From a virus, in the IMG/VR virus record IMGVR_UViG_3300025889_000409, positions 1 through 35,747 of that record: a stretch of 35,747 nt of DNA. One strand, 5' to 3'. The stretch's first letter is position 1, and the number at the start of each line of letters is the position of its first letter. A program made the position numbers and the translations under genes. Below are positions 8,063-17,374 of the stretch, piece by piece. The notes below the pieces were generated by a model. It saw nothing but the letters and a program-made list of their open reading frames with translations. It did no database searches and was not told where the DNA came from.

Positions 8063-8902
8063 TTATAGAATGCCATTGTTTTTCATCCAAATTATCATGT
8101 CTGTTCGCAGTGACGTTGGATCAATCTCTTGTCCGATTTCTGCCTCTACTTTTGTTAATGTGTTTTTCATCATGTTCAAAAATATCGATGTTACTGCGTC
8201 AGCTGGATTTTTTGAATTTTTAACTTTCTTTAATATATCTTGTTGAAATATCTGAGCTGGTCCTTGTTCTTTTGGAGCATCGGCTACAGGAGCTGCTGGC
8301 TCTGCTGCAGGAGCTTCTGCTTCGGGAGCAGGCGTTTCTGCTGCTGGTGCTGGTTCTGGTGCTGGTTCTGGAATTGGCGCAGGTTCTGGTGCTGGTGCTG
8401 GTTCTTCGGCAGCATCTTCTGTTTCTGCTTCTTCGCGGATCATTATTGCAATTTTTCTGCGAACATATTCTCTGATTAATCGTTCTTTGTTTTCTTCAGA
8501 CAATTTATCAACACGTTCCTGTAGTTTCTCTTCGTTCTCTGGCTCTACCATTGAATTAGTAATTGCACCATGATCGATTCGTTCTAATTTTTCCAAGAAA
8601 CCATCTGTATCTTCAATTTGTAATTTTTCAAAAACTTTGCGAGCATGTTCAGCCGAATATTCACCTTCTTCTACTTTTTTGTATAAACGCTCTTTAATAT
8701 CCGGTACCATGTTTTCTACGTTGTCAATTACATCTGTAGCATATTTTCTTGGTACATTTGGAACAACACCTTTAACTCCACCAGGTACCATGTTAGGAGC
8801 TTCTTCTCCTACATAATCTTTCATATCTTTACGGGTTTCTGGTTTTTGTGACTTTGCTTCGTCTTTAGGTGCTTTGTATTTGCTCTTATGTTTTTCAGCC
8901 AT
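8063..8902 (-). CDS. Hypothetical protein with Pro-Ala-Glu linker, 279 aa
   Basis: The protein has two structured-looking parts joined by a low-complexity linker. Residues 1-160 are charged and mostly helical, with a Pro/Val-rich patch (VPGGVKGVVPNVPRKYATDV, 39-58). Residues about 161-210 are an almost pure Ala/Pro/Glu linker with PAPEPAP repeats. Residues 215-279 form a second helical domain (IFLNMMKNTLTKVEAEIGQEI). It is the first gene of the packaging unit, behind an ATATTTATA box 19 nt upstream. A flexible two-domain virion or assembly protein is a reasonable guess, but no family is recognised. Confidence 0.85.
   Translation of the reverse strand: MAEKHKSKYKAPKDEAKSQKPETRKDMKDYVGEEAPNMVPGGVKGVVPNVPRKYATDVIDNVENMVPDIKERLYKKVEEGEYSAEHARKVFEKLQIEDTDGFLEKLERIDHGAITNSMVEPENEEKLQERVDKLSEENKERLIREYVRRKIAIMIREEAETEDAAEEPAPAPEPAPIPEPAPEPAPAAETPAPEAEAPAAEPAAPVADAPKEQGPAQIFQQDILKKVKNSKNPADAVTSIFLNMMKNTLTKVEAEIGQEIDPTSLRTDMIIWMKNNGIL
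8267..8425 (-). repeat. Low-complexity repeat encoding the Ala-Pro-Glu linker
   Basis: Short degenerate repeats of the type GCACCAGCACCAGAACC (coding strand) encode the PAPEPAP-rich linker of the 279-aa protein. The repeat number may vary between relatives through slippage. It also creates spurious Trp/Cys-rich open frames on the + strand. Confidence 0.75.
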
Positions 8903-8921
8903 GGGTTTTCTTTATTTTATA

Positions 8922-8930
8922 TATAAATAT
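8922..8930 (-). promoter_or_regulatory. Putative late promoter box ATATTTATA
   Basis: This copy is 19 nt upstream of the 279-aa gene and overlaps by one base the TAA stop of the upstream fusion gene. It would drive the unit containing the zinc protein, the two membrane proteins and terminase. Confidence 0.6.
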
Positions 8931-10927
8931 TATCTACTGTATTTTAGGACGCCTACAAGTTGATTGATTGGTGCAAAACTACCGGTTAATTTGTATGTAT
9001 TGCCCCCATACGTGAATACTATTCCTTCTAAAGGCACAATTTTATCAAACCCGCCAAGTGCTTGTATCCGGGATAAATGCTTACGTAGTAGTTCTAGGTC
9101 TTTAATGTTATTGCTTGATTTTAATAATCGTATTGAGTCTGCTAAATCTTTTCTGATTTGTTGTACTGCGTTAGACGGATTAACTGCAACAAAGTCACTT
9201 GCATTCTGAAGTATCAATGCTCCTAGTTTCAAGAATATTGATTCAAATGGTTGTATGTTTTCATACTGTATCTTTTTCAGATTAGCAGCAGTATCTGTTT
9301 CTACGACCCAATTCAGAAATTGTTCGTTATCAATCATTTTCTTCAGAGCCGTTTTATTTAAAGATTTATCTGCAATTGACCATCGTCGAACCAACGCAGT
9401 TAATACAACTTCTGGAATATCATATCCTAGTTCTTTAGCTTTTGCTTCAATTAATTCTTTCCACCACGCTTTGTGATATTCAAATACTAAATCCGTTTCT
9501 GCTAAACCGTAACGATTTCTGAGTTGATCTACTTCTTTGAATAACGCATCTTGATAATCTTCAAAATTATCTACTTTGCCTAATTTTAATTCTCTCGGTG
9601 GAATAATTTGAAACGTTTTTTGCAAGTGTGCATTAGCATCTTGTATTGCTCGTTGCAATGCTGCGCCTCCAGGCATATCAGTCATAACTTCATTTCCAGC
9701 ATCATCATATTCCGTTAAATTGTGGAATTGTAGTACCGCGGTTTCATATGCAATAACATTTCTAGTTGCCGGATATATGATTTCCATGTTAGCATATATT
9801 CGACCGTTTTTAAATATTTCTGTTAGTCGTTCAGGTCCTAGTTTTGATAATGCAGCATCTAAATCTTTTCCAGCTTCGCGGAATGCATCTGATATTGCAC
9901 CACGACCTTCGTATTTCGAAGCTAATTCTTCTGCAGATAACGGATTGATTCGTTCTCTTGTCCCGCGCGCGAATCCTACTTGTCCATCTTTATATGTTAC
10001 AAATATGTTCTGTCCATCTGTCTTTTCCGTAACAGCTTGTTCTACATTTAATCGTCCCGTTAATCCGCGCGCTATCATTTCTTTCATGTCATTGAAAGTT
10101 AAATCATAACGATCATAAGGATGATCCATGTGCCCTGCAAGTCCGCCTTCGTTTAATGGAACTCCAAAAACAGTTTTGCTAAAATTTCCAAAATCATAAA
10201 CAAATTCTTTGCCACTGTTCTTGTTCAAGAATCCTCTCAATTTATTGATTTTTTTAGCATGGGTCTGTGTTTGTTTTTTTGTTGGATAACCTCCACCCAT
10301 TATTTCATTAACATCTTCTTCAAGTTGTTGTTTCCACCATTCTACTGAAAACAGTGATTCTGTAACAGTGTTGAATATTTGCCATACATTTTTTATTAAG
10401 GCTTCATCATATTGCGGATATTGTTGTGCAAATGTTTCATAGTCTCCACTAGCAATTGCTTCGCGTGCTGCGGTTGCAGAAATAGGTTTTCCGTTGCTTG
10501 TTAACGGATCTACCATCACATTGATCTCTTCTGCGTTAACGTCTGCAGGTATTTTTCTGCCGTTTTTATCTCCAACCTGTTGATATTTTTCTACGTTGCT
10601 TATAAATCCTTTTACTCGAACATAGTCATTATCTTTGTTAGATGCAGCTAATGCATATGATCCACCAGGTGCATTAAACAAGTATTCATATGCTGCAAGT
10701 ATCGGACTTGGATATGGTGTTGGTTGTATTTCTATTTTAGGATTATTGTTCAGCAATCTGAAAATATCTATGCTGTTTTCTCTGGTTACTCCTGGTCTTG
10801 AATTTGGACCTATTAGCATGATCACTTTGCTTACTGCCGGGTGATTGGCATATTCATTAGCTAAATGCATATGTGCTCCGGTAATGGGTTTGAACCCTCC
10901 GGGAAATAAAACAGTTACGTTGTTCAT
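8930..10927 (-). CDS. Nucleotidyltransferase fused to RNA/DNA ligase-like domain
   Basis: The 665-aa protein combines two nucleotide-transfer domains. Residues 1 to about 190 look like a HIGH-superfamily nucleotidyltransferase (NadM/cytidylyltransferase type). The evidence is GGFKPITGAHMHL (10-22), a variant of the GxFxPxHxGH motif with Thr16 at the first His and Ala18 at the Gly, plus ISATAAR (149-155), matching ISxTxxR. The second part has covalent-nucleotidyltransferase signatures: EKTDG (301-305) with candidate AMP-accepting Lys302, IYANMEIIYP (377-386) as motif III, EGIVF (634-638) as motif IV and YKLTG (645-649) near motif V. About 240 mostly helical residues are inserted between motifs III and IV. 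NAD metabolism, nucleic-acid end sealing or protein nucleotidylation are all possible. It has its own upstream box. Confidence 0.85.
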   Translation of the reverse strand: MNNVTVLFPGGFKPITGAHMHLANEYANHPAVSKVIMLIGPNSRPGVTRENSIDIFRLLNNNPKIEIQPTPYPSPILAAYEYLFNAPGGSYALAASNKDNDYVRVKGFISNVEKYQQVGDKNGRKIPADVNAEEINVMVDPLTSNGKPISATAAREAIASGDYETFAQQYPQYDEALIKNVWQIFNTVTESLFSVEWWKQQLEEDVNEIMGGGYPTKKQTQTHAKKINKLRGFLNKNSGKEFVYDFGNFSKTVFGVPLNEGGLAGHMDHPYDRYDLTFNDMKEMIARGLTGRLNVEQAVTEKTDGQNIFVTYKDGQVGFARGTRERINPLSAEELASKYEGRGAISDAFREAGKDLDAALSKLGPERLTEIFKNGRIYANMEIIYPATRNVIAYETAVLQFHNLTEYDDAGNEVMTDMPGGAALQRAIQDANAHLQKTFQIIPPRELKLGKVDNFEDYQDALFKEVDQLRNRYGLAETDLVFEYHKAWWKELIEAKAKELGYDIPEVVLTALVRRWSIADKSLNKTALKKMIDNEQFLNWVVETDTAANLKKIQYENIQPFESIFLKLGALILQNASDFVAVNPSNAVQQIRKDLADSIRLLKSSNNIKDLELLRKHLSRIQALGGFDKIVPLEGIVFTYGGNTYKLTGSFAPINQLVGVLKYSR

Positions 10928-10942
10928 TCGTTTTCTTTTTTA

Positions 10943-10951
10943 TATAAATAT
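10943..10951 (-). promoter_or_regulatory. Putative late promoter box ATATTTATA
   Basis: The copy lies 15 nt upstream of the nucleotidyltransferase-ligase fusion gene. On the coding strand it continues into a run of A residues and AAAGAAAACGA directly before the ATG, the A-rich leader typical of this window. Confidence 0.6.
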
Positions 10952-10973
10952 TGTACATGTTATTTAATGGTGG

Positions 10974-13900
10974 TTATGTCCATGTTCCCCATTCTTGTGC
11001 GTACCAATTGTTATTACCATCACAATACAAAACTATTTGTGCATATTGTGAAGTAGTAGTTCGGTTTCCGGTACCTCCGCCGGGTCTAACAATATTTCCA
11101 GTTGTAGTAGGTTCAGCTACAACCAATGTACCAGCTGCATTTTCTTTCATTATTACTATTTGTCGACCTGTTTCTAATCCAGAAACATCTGGCAATGTAA
11201 TTGTCTGAGTTCCAGAGGATACCGTTGCGACAATTGTATGATCTGATGTAGCTACTGTTATATCTGCATCAGAATCTCTCCAGGATGTATGAAATGCACC
11301 ATTAATAGAAATTCGTCGATCTACTCCGGATGTCGAACCACCAGGCGATGCTGAAGATGAAAATGCCATATATGGTCGATTTGCTTGAAGTCCAGTCTGA
11401 AATTGGTATGTAGTGTTCCATGAGCCTAATTGTCGTTGACCTATGGTTGTAGATGTAGTACTAGTAATCCTGGCAGGTGATATACGAAATGTACCAAAAT
11501 ATTCTGACTCGTTAATTATTATCGAAGGCGCTAGCTGTACCGAAGCAATTGGTAAGGAAGATCGACTTACAAATAGTTCGATTCGACCTCCACTGCCGTC
11601 TCCGTCGCCTATAGTAATATTTCTGGAAAACACGTGATTAAACGGATGTTCTGTTCCAGAAAGTGCAGCTAACCCAGAACCACCTGTTCCAGATGTTGTT
11701 AGCGTTATAACAGATCCTTGGCTGAGTAATATTTGGTCCCATGTAAGTGGTATTGTTCCTATCCTAGGATTAAATGTATCTAAAAGATATGTATCAGTTG
11801 CATTTGTTTCTAAGATAAAATCTAAACGTTCTTTAGATCCGATTTGAGGTAACGTAAAATCTCCAATTGGTCTTAATAATGAACAATTGATTCTAACACG
11901 TCTTGCTATTTCGCCTCCTAATGAACCATCTAATACTACTCGATATGACGGTGTTGCCGAACCATCTGATTCATTATATGCTTGTAAATATGATCCGGAA
12001 TTTGCGGCGGTTATTATAACTGTTGCATCTCTAATTACATTTGCCAATGCAACGCCTGAAAATAATGCATTTGATGCTGTTACATTACCATCAGCAGTTA
12101 AGTGGAAATTACTAGATGAAATTTCTATGTTACTATTACTTCCGCTAATAAAAGATGTGTTAGGATCTCCTAAAAAGAAATTCTTTGTAGCTACATATAA
12201 TTCATCATCTGCTGTAGAATAACGGAAATAGCTAGATGTATCTAAAAATAATTCTAAACCTACGCCGCTATATGGTACTCCACCTTTAGTGTTCTGGCCA
12301 GGTAATGCACTTCCGCTCCAAAGCAAGAATCCAGGATCGCCTGTTTCAAATCCACTGTATCCTAATGATCTAACAAAACCAGTATCAGTTAATCCACTGA
12401 TTGCAATACCTGATTCCAATGTGTCTGCCACATATAGAGAACCGGTAATCATGGAAAAATCACCATCAATATATCTGTTACCGCCTTGCCAATCCAAATT
12501 GTTTTTGAAGCTAATCAGTTTGCTACGTTCTCCAGCAACATTGTAATATTCTATTTTGAATGATAACTGATTACCTGACTTATGTTTGGTCGGTATTTCG
12601 GTTCGTAATCGTGTATAGTTTGGCGTATAGCCTGGATCGTTATCTGTTGTGGTTCTGATATCAGAAAAACTCCATTGGCCAGCTTCTATAACAAATAGCA
12701 ATACGCCGGTACCGGTTCGATCTGCTTTAAAATAAAACGTTTGATCATCAATTCGTTGTGAATTGGAACGTATTTCAAGTTCTCCGACTTTCTTTCCAAC
12801 ACGAACAGGTAACTCTTGATTATAATAATCTGTAGTATTATAATTAAATGCACTACCACTCATGTATACATGAATTTTCGGAGATTGATTGTTACTAAAA
12901 CTATTACGTTGGCCGAATGCATCAAATGTTACTTTGTATTGTGAGTTTGCAATAAATTTACCGGCAACCGATGAAGAAACTTGTAATACATATACATCAT
13001 TTTTTCTGGGTATAGGTATTGCTGACACTAGGCCTATTCCATTAATTAACGGTTTGTTACCATATAGTAAAATAGGGGCAGTAGTTTCTGTACGTCCCAA
13101 GTATGTGTGACTTTCCCAATATGTATCAATAACGTTTTGATTTATTATAGATCCAATATTAGTGTATGGATCTACACTCGATGTAGAAGGAACGAATATT
13201 TCTGTTTCTACTAGTTCAATGTCATTTGTAAGTTCATATGTTCCAACAGTTCCTTTTCCTGATGCATACACTTTGATTCGGCTAACATCACCTGACGCTG
13301 GTTGTAATCCTTCTATTTCTACATATGCAAATGATTCAGAATTTTGTGTTGGAGTATACGTCGGAGTAGCTTCATAATCTATAGTATAGGCGCTTGGTCC
13401 GAAACTGTTGTATGTGTGTGAAAATATGCTTTGACTTGAAAATACTGTGTATGGAGCATCTAATTCGATTGCGTCTCTTGATAACACTTTTTTAATAGTG
13501 CTAGTATAAGTGTTATTGCTTATTGGATATCTCGGAGTAGATTGTGGATTTGTAGGAGAAGCAACAGTTAGTGTTCCTCCTACCATATCCGATGTAAATG
13601 TTCCTCCGCCAGCTACAACTGCTATTCGCTTAAAGTTGCGATCGGTATATGTTATAGTTCCACCAGCATAGGTTGGAAATTGACCAGATGTGTATGTGCG
13701 ATTCAATTGAACCCCTACTTGCTCTGACACTCGTATTGTAGGTTCAGTTTCAAATATTATTTCTGAAACATTTGGGGCAGTAGGATTAACTGCTACGCTT
13801 CTGGTCCATTTAACATTCGGTTTATTCTTCCATTCTGCAGGAACATTTCGAAGTGTGCTGAGTAGTGTTACTGTAGCATCGCCTGGAGAAGTATCTTCAT

Positions 13901-14180
13901 ACACCCAAATTACTATGACTCGGGCTTTGTCTTCATCTATATAATTTGCAAGTATTTCCGAATATATAGGATCACCATTATAATCTAAAACTTCAACTTG
14001 TATTAGAGAACCAGGCTGAAGTGTATCTTCACGTCCTCGAAATTTTATAACATTTTTACCAGCAGTTAATCTTTCTGGAAATTCAGTTATCGCAAAAACA
14101 TCTGGCGATGTTGCGGTATTATCTGTTCGAAATGTAGGTGTATTTATATATCCTCTATAAACTGCAGTTTTTTGTAGCAT
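10974..14180 (-). CDS. Large tail-fibre or baseplate structural protein, 1068 aa
   Basis: This looks like a virion fibre protein: long, acidic, dominated by Ser, Thr, Gly, Asn and beta-strand patterns, with hardly any cysteine. The N-terminal 500 residues resemble a string of beta-sandwich modules. The middle contains fibre-type phrases such as DGDFSMITGSLYVADTLESG and DELYVATKNFFLG, and TADGNVTASNALFSG follows. The C-terminal 100 residues contain GTQTITLPDVSGLETGRQIV followed by a Gly/Thr-rich strand region, a tip module common in phage fibres. It stands alone behind an ATATTTATA box and directly after the gp47-gp46 gene. A receptor-binding or fibre-shaft role is inferred. I cannot assign it to a specific T4 gene. 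Confidence 0.85.
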   Translation of the reverse strand: MLQKTAVYRGYINTPTFRTDNTATSPDVFAITEFPERLTAGKNVIKFRGREDTLQPGSLIQVEVLDYNGDPIYSEILANYIDEDKARVIVIWVYEDTSPGDATVTLLSTLRNVPAEWKNKPNVKWTRSVAVNPTAPNVSEIIFETEPTIRVSEQVGVQLNRTYTSGQFPTYAGGTITYTDRNFKRIAVVAGGGTFTSDMVGGTLTVASPTNPQSTPRYPISNNTYTSTIKKVLSRDAIELDAPYTVFSSQSIFSHTYNSFGPSAYTIDYEATPTYTPTQNSESFAYVEIEGLQPASGDVSRIKVYASGKGTVGTYELTNDIELVETEIFVPSTSSVDPYTNIGSIINQNVIDTYWESHTYLGRTETTAPILLYGNKPLINGIGLVSAIPIPRKNDVYVLQVSSSVAGKFIANSQYKVTFDAFGQRNSFSNNQSPKIHVYMSGSAFNYNTTDYYNQELPVRVGKKVGELEIRSNSQRIDDQTFYFKADRTGTGVLLFVIEAGQWSFSDIRTTTDNDPGYTPNYTRLRTEIPTKHKSGNQLSFKIEYYNVAGERSKLISFKNNLDWQGGNRYIDGDFSMITGSLYVADTLESGIAISGLTDTGFVRSLGYSGFETGDPGFLLWSGSALPGQNTKGGVPYSGVGLELFLDTSSYFRYSTADDELYVATKNFFLGDPNTSFISGSNSNIEISSSNFHLTADGNVTASNALFSGVALANVIRDATVIITAANSGSYLQAYNESDGSATPSYRVVLDGSLGGEIARRVRINCSLLRPIGDFTLPQIGSKERLDFILETNATDTYLLDTFNPRIGTIPLTWDQILLSQGSVITLTTSGTGGSGLAALSGTEHPFNHVFSRNITIGDGDGSGGRIELFVSRSSLPIASVQLAPSIIINESEYFGTFRISPARITSTTSTTIGQRQLGSWNTTYQFQTGLQANRPYMAFSSSASPGGSTSGVDRRISINGAFHTSWRDSDADITVATSDHTIVATVSSGTQTITLPDVSGLETGRQIVIMKENAAGTLVVAEPTTTGNIVRPGGGTGNRTTTSQYAQIVLYCDGNNNWYAQEWGTWT

Positions 14181-14198
14181 ATCGTACTTGCATTTTTA

Positions 14199-14207
14199 TA
14201 TAAATAT
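14199..14207 (-). promoter_or_regulatory. Putative late promoter box ATATTTATA
   Basis: The box is 18 nt upstream of the 1068-aa fibre gene and shares one base with the TGA stop of the gp47-gp46 fusion gene. It switches from a replication/recombination gene to a structural gene. Confidence 0.6.
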
Positions 14208-17200
14208 CAAGTATGTAATATATGACTGAATCCTTCAATTTTATTAACTTCTAGCAGATTGTCTACCATGTCTCGCATTGAGTCTACGTGACTGATAATG
14301 ATTGAAAAATCAAATTTGGTTCTTAAATACTCAAACAGATTGATAACTGATGATATATGCTCCGCATCTAAACTACCCCATCCTTCATCGATTGCAATGA
14401 AATTAGGACGTGGCAAGGCCGAGACATTGATAAGTCCAATGCGAATAGCTAAACTAGAAATAAATCTTTCCATTCCACTACTCAATTCCAATGGCCATGT
14501 GTTTTGTTCATCGTAAATAATATATCCATTAATGTTTTTACCATCTGTATGCAAAACTATGTTAAAATCTACAATCTGATTGAGCACATTGTTTATTTCA
14601 GATTCAATTTTAGGAATTGCTAATGCTACTAAATCATATGGAACACCGTTACGACTAACTGATTTTAAATAGTATTCAAATGCACGGTATTCTGTTTCCA
14701 ATTGTTTGTATTTATCAAGTTGTTCGAGTGCATTTTTCTTTTTAGTTCGAGCTACTTCAATTTCTCCATGTTTAGATTTAATCTGCTCAGAAATAGTTTT
14801 TAATTCAGAATTTTTTGTTTCGATATCCGTTTTTAAAGATTGAATTTTCGTTTCTACTGTTGCATTGAATTCTATAGCAGTTTTATTTTTGTGAAATTGT
14901 TCTTGCCGTTCATGACAAGTTTCAAGTTCAGATTCACGAGTTTGTAAATCATTTTCAATAATCTGCAGTTCGAGCTCAGCCCGTTCTTTTTGGTTTTTTG
15001 TGTTTTTAATTTCAGTTTTTAAATTGTCCGCAGTTTGTTGATCTGTGACATATTTCTGTGTTTGTTGAATTTGATTTTCTTGTTCTGCTAATTGATCTGA
15101 TAATTGTTTTAATACAGATCTATCTGTTTCAATTTCATTCTGGGCTTTGTATGCATCTTGAACGAATACGTTAGACACGCAGTATTTGCAGTTTGGGTCA
15201 TATTCGTGTTTTGATAAATGATCGATCTTTTTTTGTTTGTTATCAATGTCTTTTTGAAGTTGTTTAACTTTTCTATCCGTTTCATGATGTTTTTCTTGAC
15301 ATTCGTTATGTGTATTTACTTGTGTGTTTATATGATTAATATCATATTGATCTAATTCCGTTTGTTTTGATTTTATATCTGCAGAAAATGATTCTATATC
15401 CGATTCTTTGCTAGTAATTTGTTCTTGCAATGATTCTATAGTTTCAATCAACCCGTTTTCAGTTTGTTCTAGTTTTGTAATATCTGGTCCGTCATACGTT
15501 GTTGCATGTTTAGACTCAATTAAACTAAGAATTTCATTTTGTAAATCATTTCTTCGGTTTGACAATATGGATTCAGAAGTTTCACATTCGATGATAAAAT
15601 CTTTATTCTTGTTAATAACATTGTCAGACTGTGTTATTATTTCAGCAAAATCCGTTTTCTTGTATTCTCGCAATTTACCTGCAGTTTCTTTGATATCATC
15701 ATTTGCTAACTGATAAATTTGTTCGAACACCGTTATGTCTAAAAACTGTGATAACAAGTCTTTTCGTTCGCGCTGTGATTTGTCAATAAAATTGTTGCTA
15801 TCTGATTGCAATGAAAATGCAGTTAAAATGAAATCATCATAAGTACCTAAATACTTGCGAATATTTTTATTTGTTTCACTTCGTTCTTCGCCATTCAAGT
15901 TTTCTGCTTCAGTAAAGAAATTCACATTAACCTTAACATGGCCAGATTTTTGTTTGATTCCTTCGCGCTGAATAGTATACAACGTATCATTGATTGTGAA
16001 TTTAAATTCTCCTCGGAATGCAGATTTTTGAGTGTTTAAAACTTCTCCAGCTTTACCTGTTTTACTGCATTTATCAAAAATTGTGTATGTTATTGCATCT
16101 AGCAAACTAGATTTACCTGAAGTATTAGGTGCAAATAATCCAGTAACATCTGATATCTTGGTGAAGTCAATTGAATTGTTATCTCCATAAGAAAACATGT
16201 TTTCGAATTCAAATGATACCGGCGTCCAAGTGACGTGTCTAACTGATTCTAATGCAGGCAACTTGGTGTTTATTGTGCGATTAATATGTCTTACTGCATC
16301 TAATTCTTCTTCTGTTATGTCTGGATTATTATTATGCAAATAATCTGTTATCAGTGTATTTTGATATTCAACGTCACGCACATTGCCTATTGTGATGTTT
16401 GTGTTTGCATTGCCAGAGTTAGATGAATTGCTTCGTTGAATTGATATGTCTTGAATTTGATATTTAGAACGAAGTGTAGTTATGAATTTTTTCATATCTG
16501 CAGCATCCGTGTTGTTAAACTTCACACGAACCCGAGGTTTATTAGGCATTCTTTTCGGTGCTGCCGTGATACTGGTTCCTTCGGTTTCAAATGTCACATA
16601 ACCATAATCATTGTGTATTTCCATGAACTTGGCTGTTCGGTCTGGCAGATTCCAATGTAGGATTCCGTGATCTAATGCTTCGCCATGGTTTTGCTGTATG
16701 AGTGACCCTGGATACTTTATTAATGGTTTTTTAACGCCGGTATCAATAGCATATGTTTGTAAGGTTTGGTCTGCTTTATGAATGTCTCCTAGCAATACTA
16801 AATCATGACCATCAAAAATATCAGTTTTAACATGTTCATTTGATATTTCATAACCAATATCAGTTTTTGCAGAATGAACGGCACCGTGGTGCAATGCAAT
16901 CTTGTATTTGTCTGATTTAATATCTTTTGCTCGTATATAATGTTCTGGTGCTACATCAACCGCCATGTGATTGAATAAAACATTGCCAATTTCATACACT
17001 GCATTATCTTTAATAAAATGCACGTGCTTGTTTTGTATAACATCCAATACCGGTGACAATGCATCTATTCGATGCATATTGTTTAAATTCATGTCATGAT
17101 TACCTAGTATAACTATGGTAGGTATAGTAAACATGTTGAAGAATTCAGTTAGCATACGAACCAATTCCGGACTCATATCTAATTTGCTATGAACTATATC

Positions 17201-17374
17201 ACCGGTAATCACACAACAGCTTGAATCGTCAGCATGCTGCGAAATTTCCAACATCATGTTTTCGAACACTTCACGATATTCTCGGTGTCGTTTCAATGTT
17301 CTTATGTGTATATCACTAACGTGAAATATGTTTGATATTGTGTCGATTCCAATATCTAATCGTTTTATTTCCAT
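14207..17374 (-). CDS. 47-46: Single-chain gp47-gp46 (Mre11-Rad50 / SbcD-SbcC) recombination nuclease
   Basis: In T4, gp47 and gp46 are separate subunits of a nuclease-ATPase that processes DNA ends for recombination-dependent replication. Here both are in one 1055-aa frame. Residues 1 to about 375 are the metallophosphoesterase, with SDIH (20-23), TGDIVH (57-62), GNHD (91-94), LHHGAVHS (161-168) and GDIHK (196-200). From about 380 the Rad50 part follows: FENMFSYG, Walker A APNTSGKSS (415-423), long coiled coils, and a zinc hook CKYC (729-732). The second ATPase half has LSSGMERF (964-971), Walker B FIAIDEGWGSLD (992-1003) and ISHVD (1027-1031). All key residues are present, so it looks active. 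It overlaps the primase gene by 10 nt, has no late box, and is probably read with primase. Confidence 0.95.
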   Translation of the reverse strand: MEIKRLDIGIDTISNIFHVSDIHIRTLKRHREYREVFENMMLEISQHADDSSCCVITGDIVHSKLDMSPELVRMLTEFFNMFTIPTIVILGNHDMNLNNMHRIDALSPVLDVIQNKHVHFIKDNAVYEIGNVLFNHMAVDVAPEHYIRAKDIKSDKYKIALHHGAVHSAKTDIGYEISNEHVKTDIFDGHDLVLLGDIHKADQTLQTYAIDTGVKKPLIKYPGSLIQQNHGEALDHGILHWNLPDRTAKFMEIHNDYGYVTFETEGTSITAAPKRMPNKPRVRVKFNNTDAADMKKFITTLRSKYQIQDISIQRSNSSNSGNANTNITIGNVRDVEYQNTLITDYLHNNNPDITEEELDAVRHINRTINTKLPALESVRHVTWTPVSFEFENMFSYGDNNSIDFTKISDVTGLFAPNTSGKSSLLDAITYTIFDKCSKTGKAGEVLNTQKSAFRGEFKFTINDTLYTIQREGIKQKSGHVKVNVNFFTEAENLNGEERSETNKNIRKYLGTYDDFILTAFSLQSDSNNFIDKSQRERKDLLSQFLDITVFEQIYQLANDDIKETAGKLREYKKTDFAEIITQSDNVINKNKDFIIECETSESILSNRRNDLQNEILSLIESKHATTYDGPDITKLEQTENGLIETIESLQEQITSKESDIESFSADIKSKQTELDQYDINHINTQVNTHNECQEKHHETDRKVKQLQKDIDNKQKKIDHLSKHEYDPNCKYCVSNVFVQDAYKAQNEIETDRSVLKQLSDQLAEQENQIQQTQKYVTDQQTADNLKTEIKNTKNQKERAELELQIIENDLQTRESELETCHERQEQFHKNKTAIEFNATVETKIQSLKTDIETKNSELKTISEQIKSKHGEIEVARTKKKNALEQLDKYKQLETEYRAFEYYLKSVSRNGVPYDLVALAIPKIESEINNVLNQIVDFNIVLHTDGKNINGYIIYDEQNTWPLELSSGMERFISSLAIRIGLINVSALPRPNFIAIDEGWGSLDAEHISSVINLFEYLRTKFDFSIIISHVDSMRDMVDNLLEVNKIEGFSHILHT

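Noticed and set aside
8240-8479. Cys/Trp-rich protein on the + strand at the PAPEP linker
   Set aside because: It is the reverse complement of Ala/Pro/Glu codons in the repeat, a known artefact of low-complexity DNA.
10943-10951. Reading TATAAATA as a + strand T4-type late promoter
   Set aside because: All 11 copies are placed just upstream of minus-strand genes, and no + strand gene follows any of them. The sense-strand reading fits the layout better, although the near-palindromic core leaves the orientation open.
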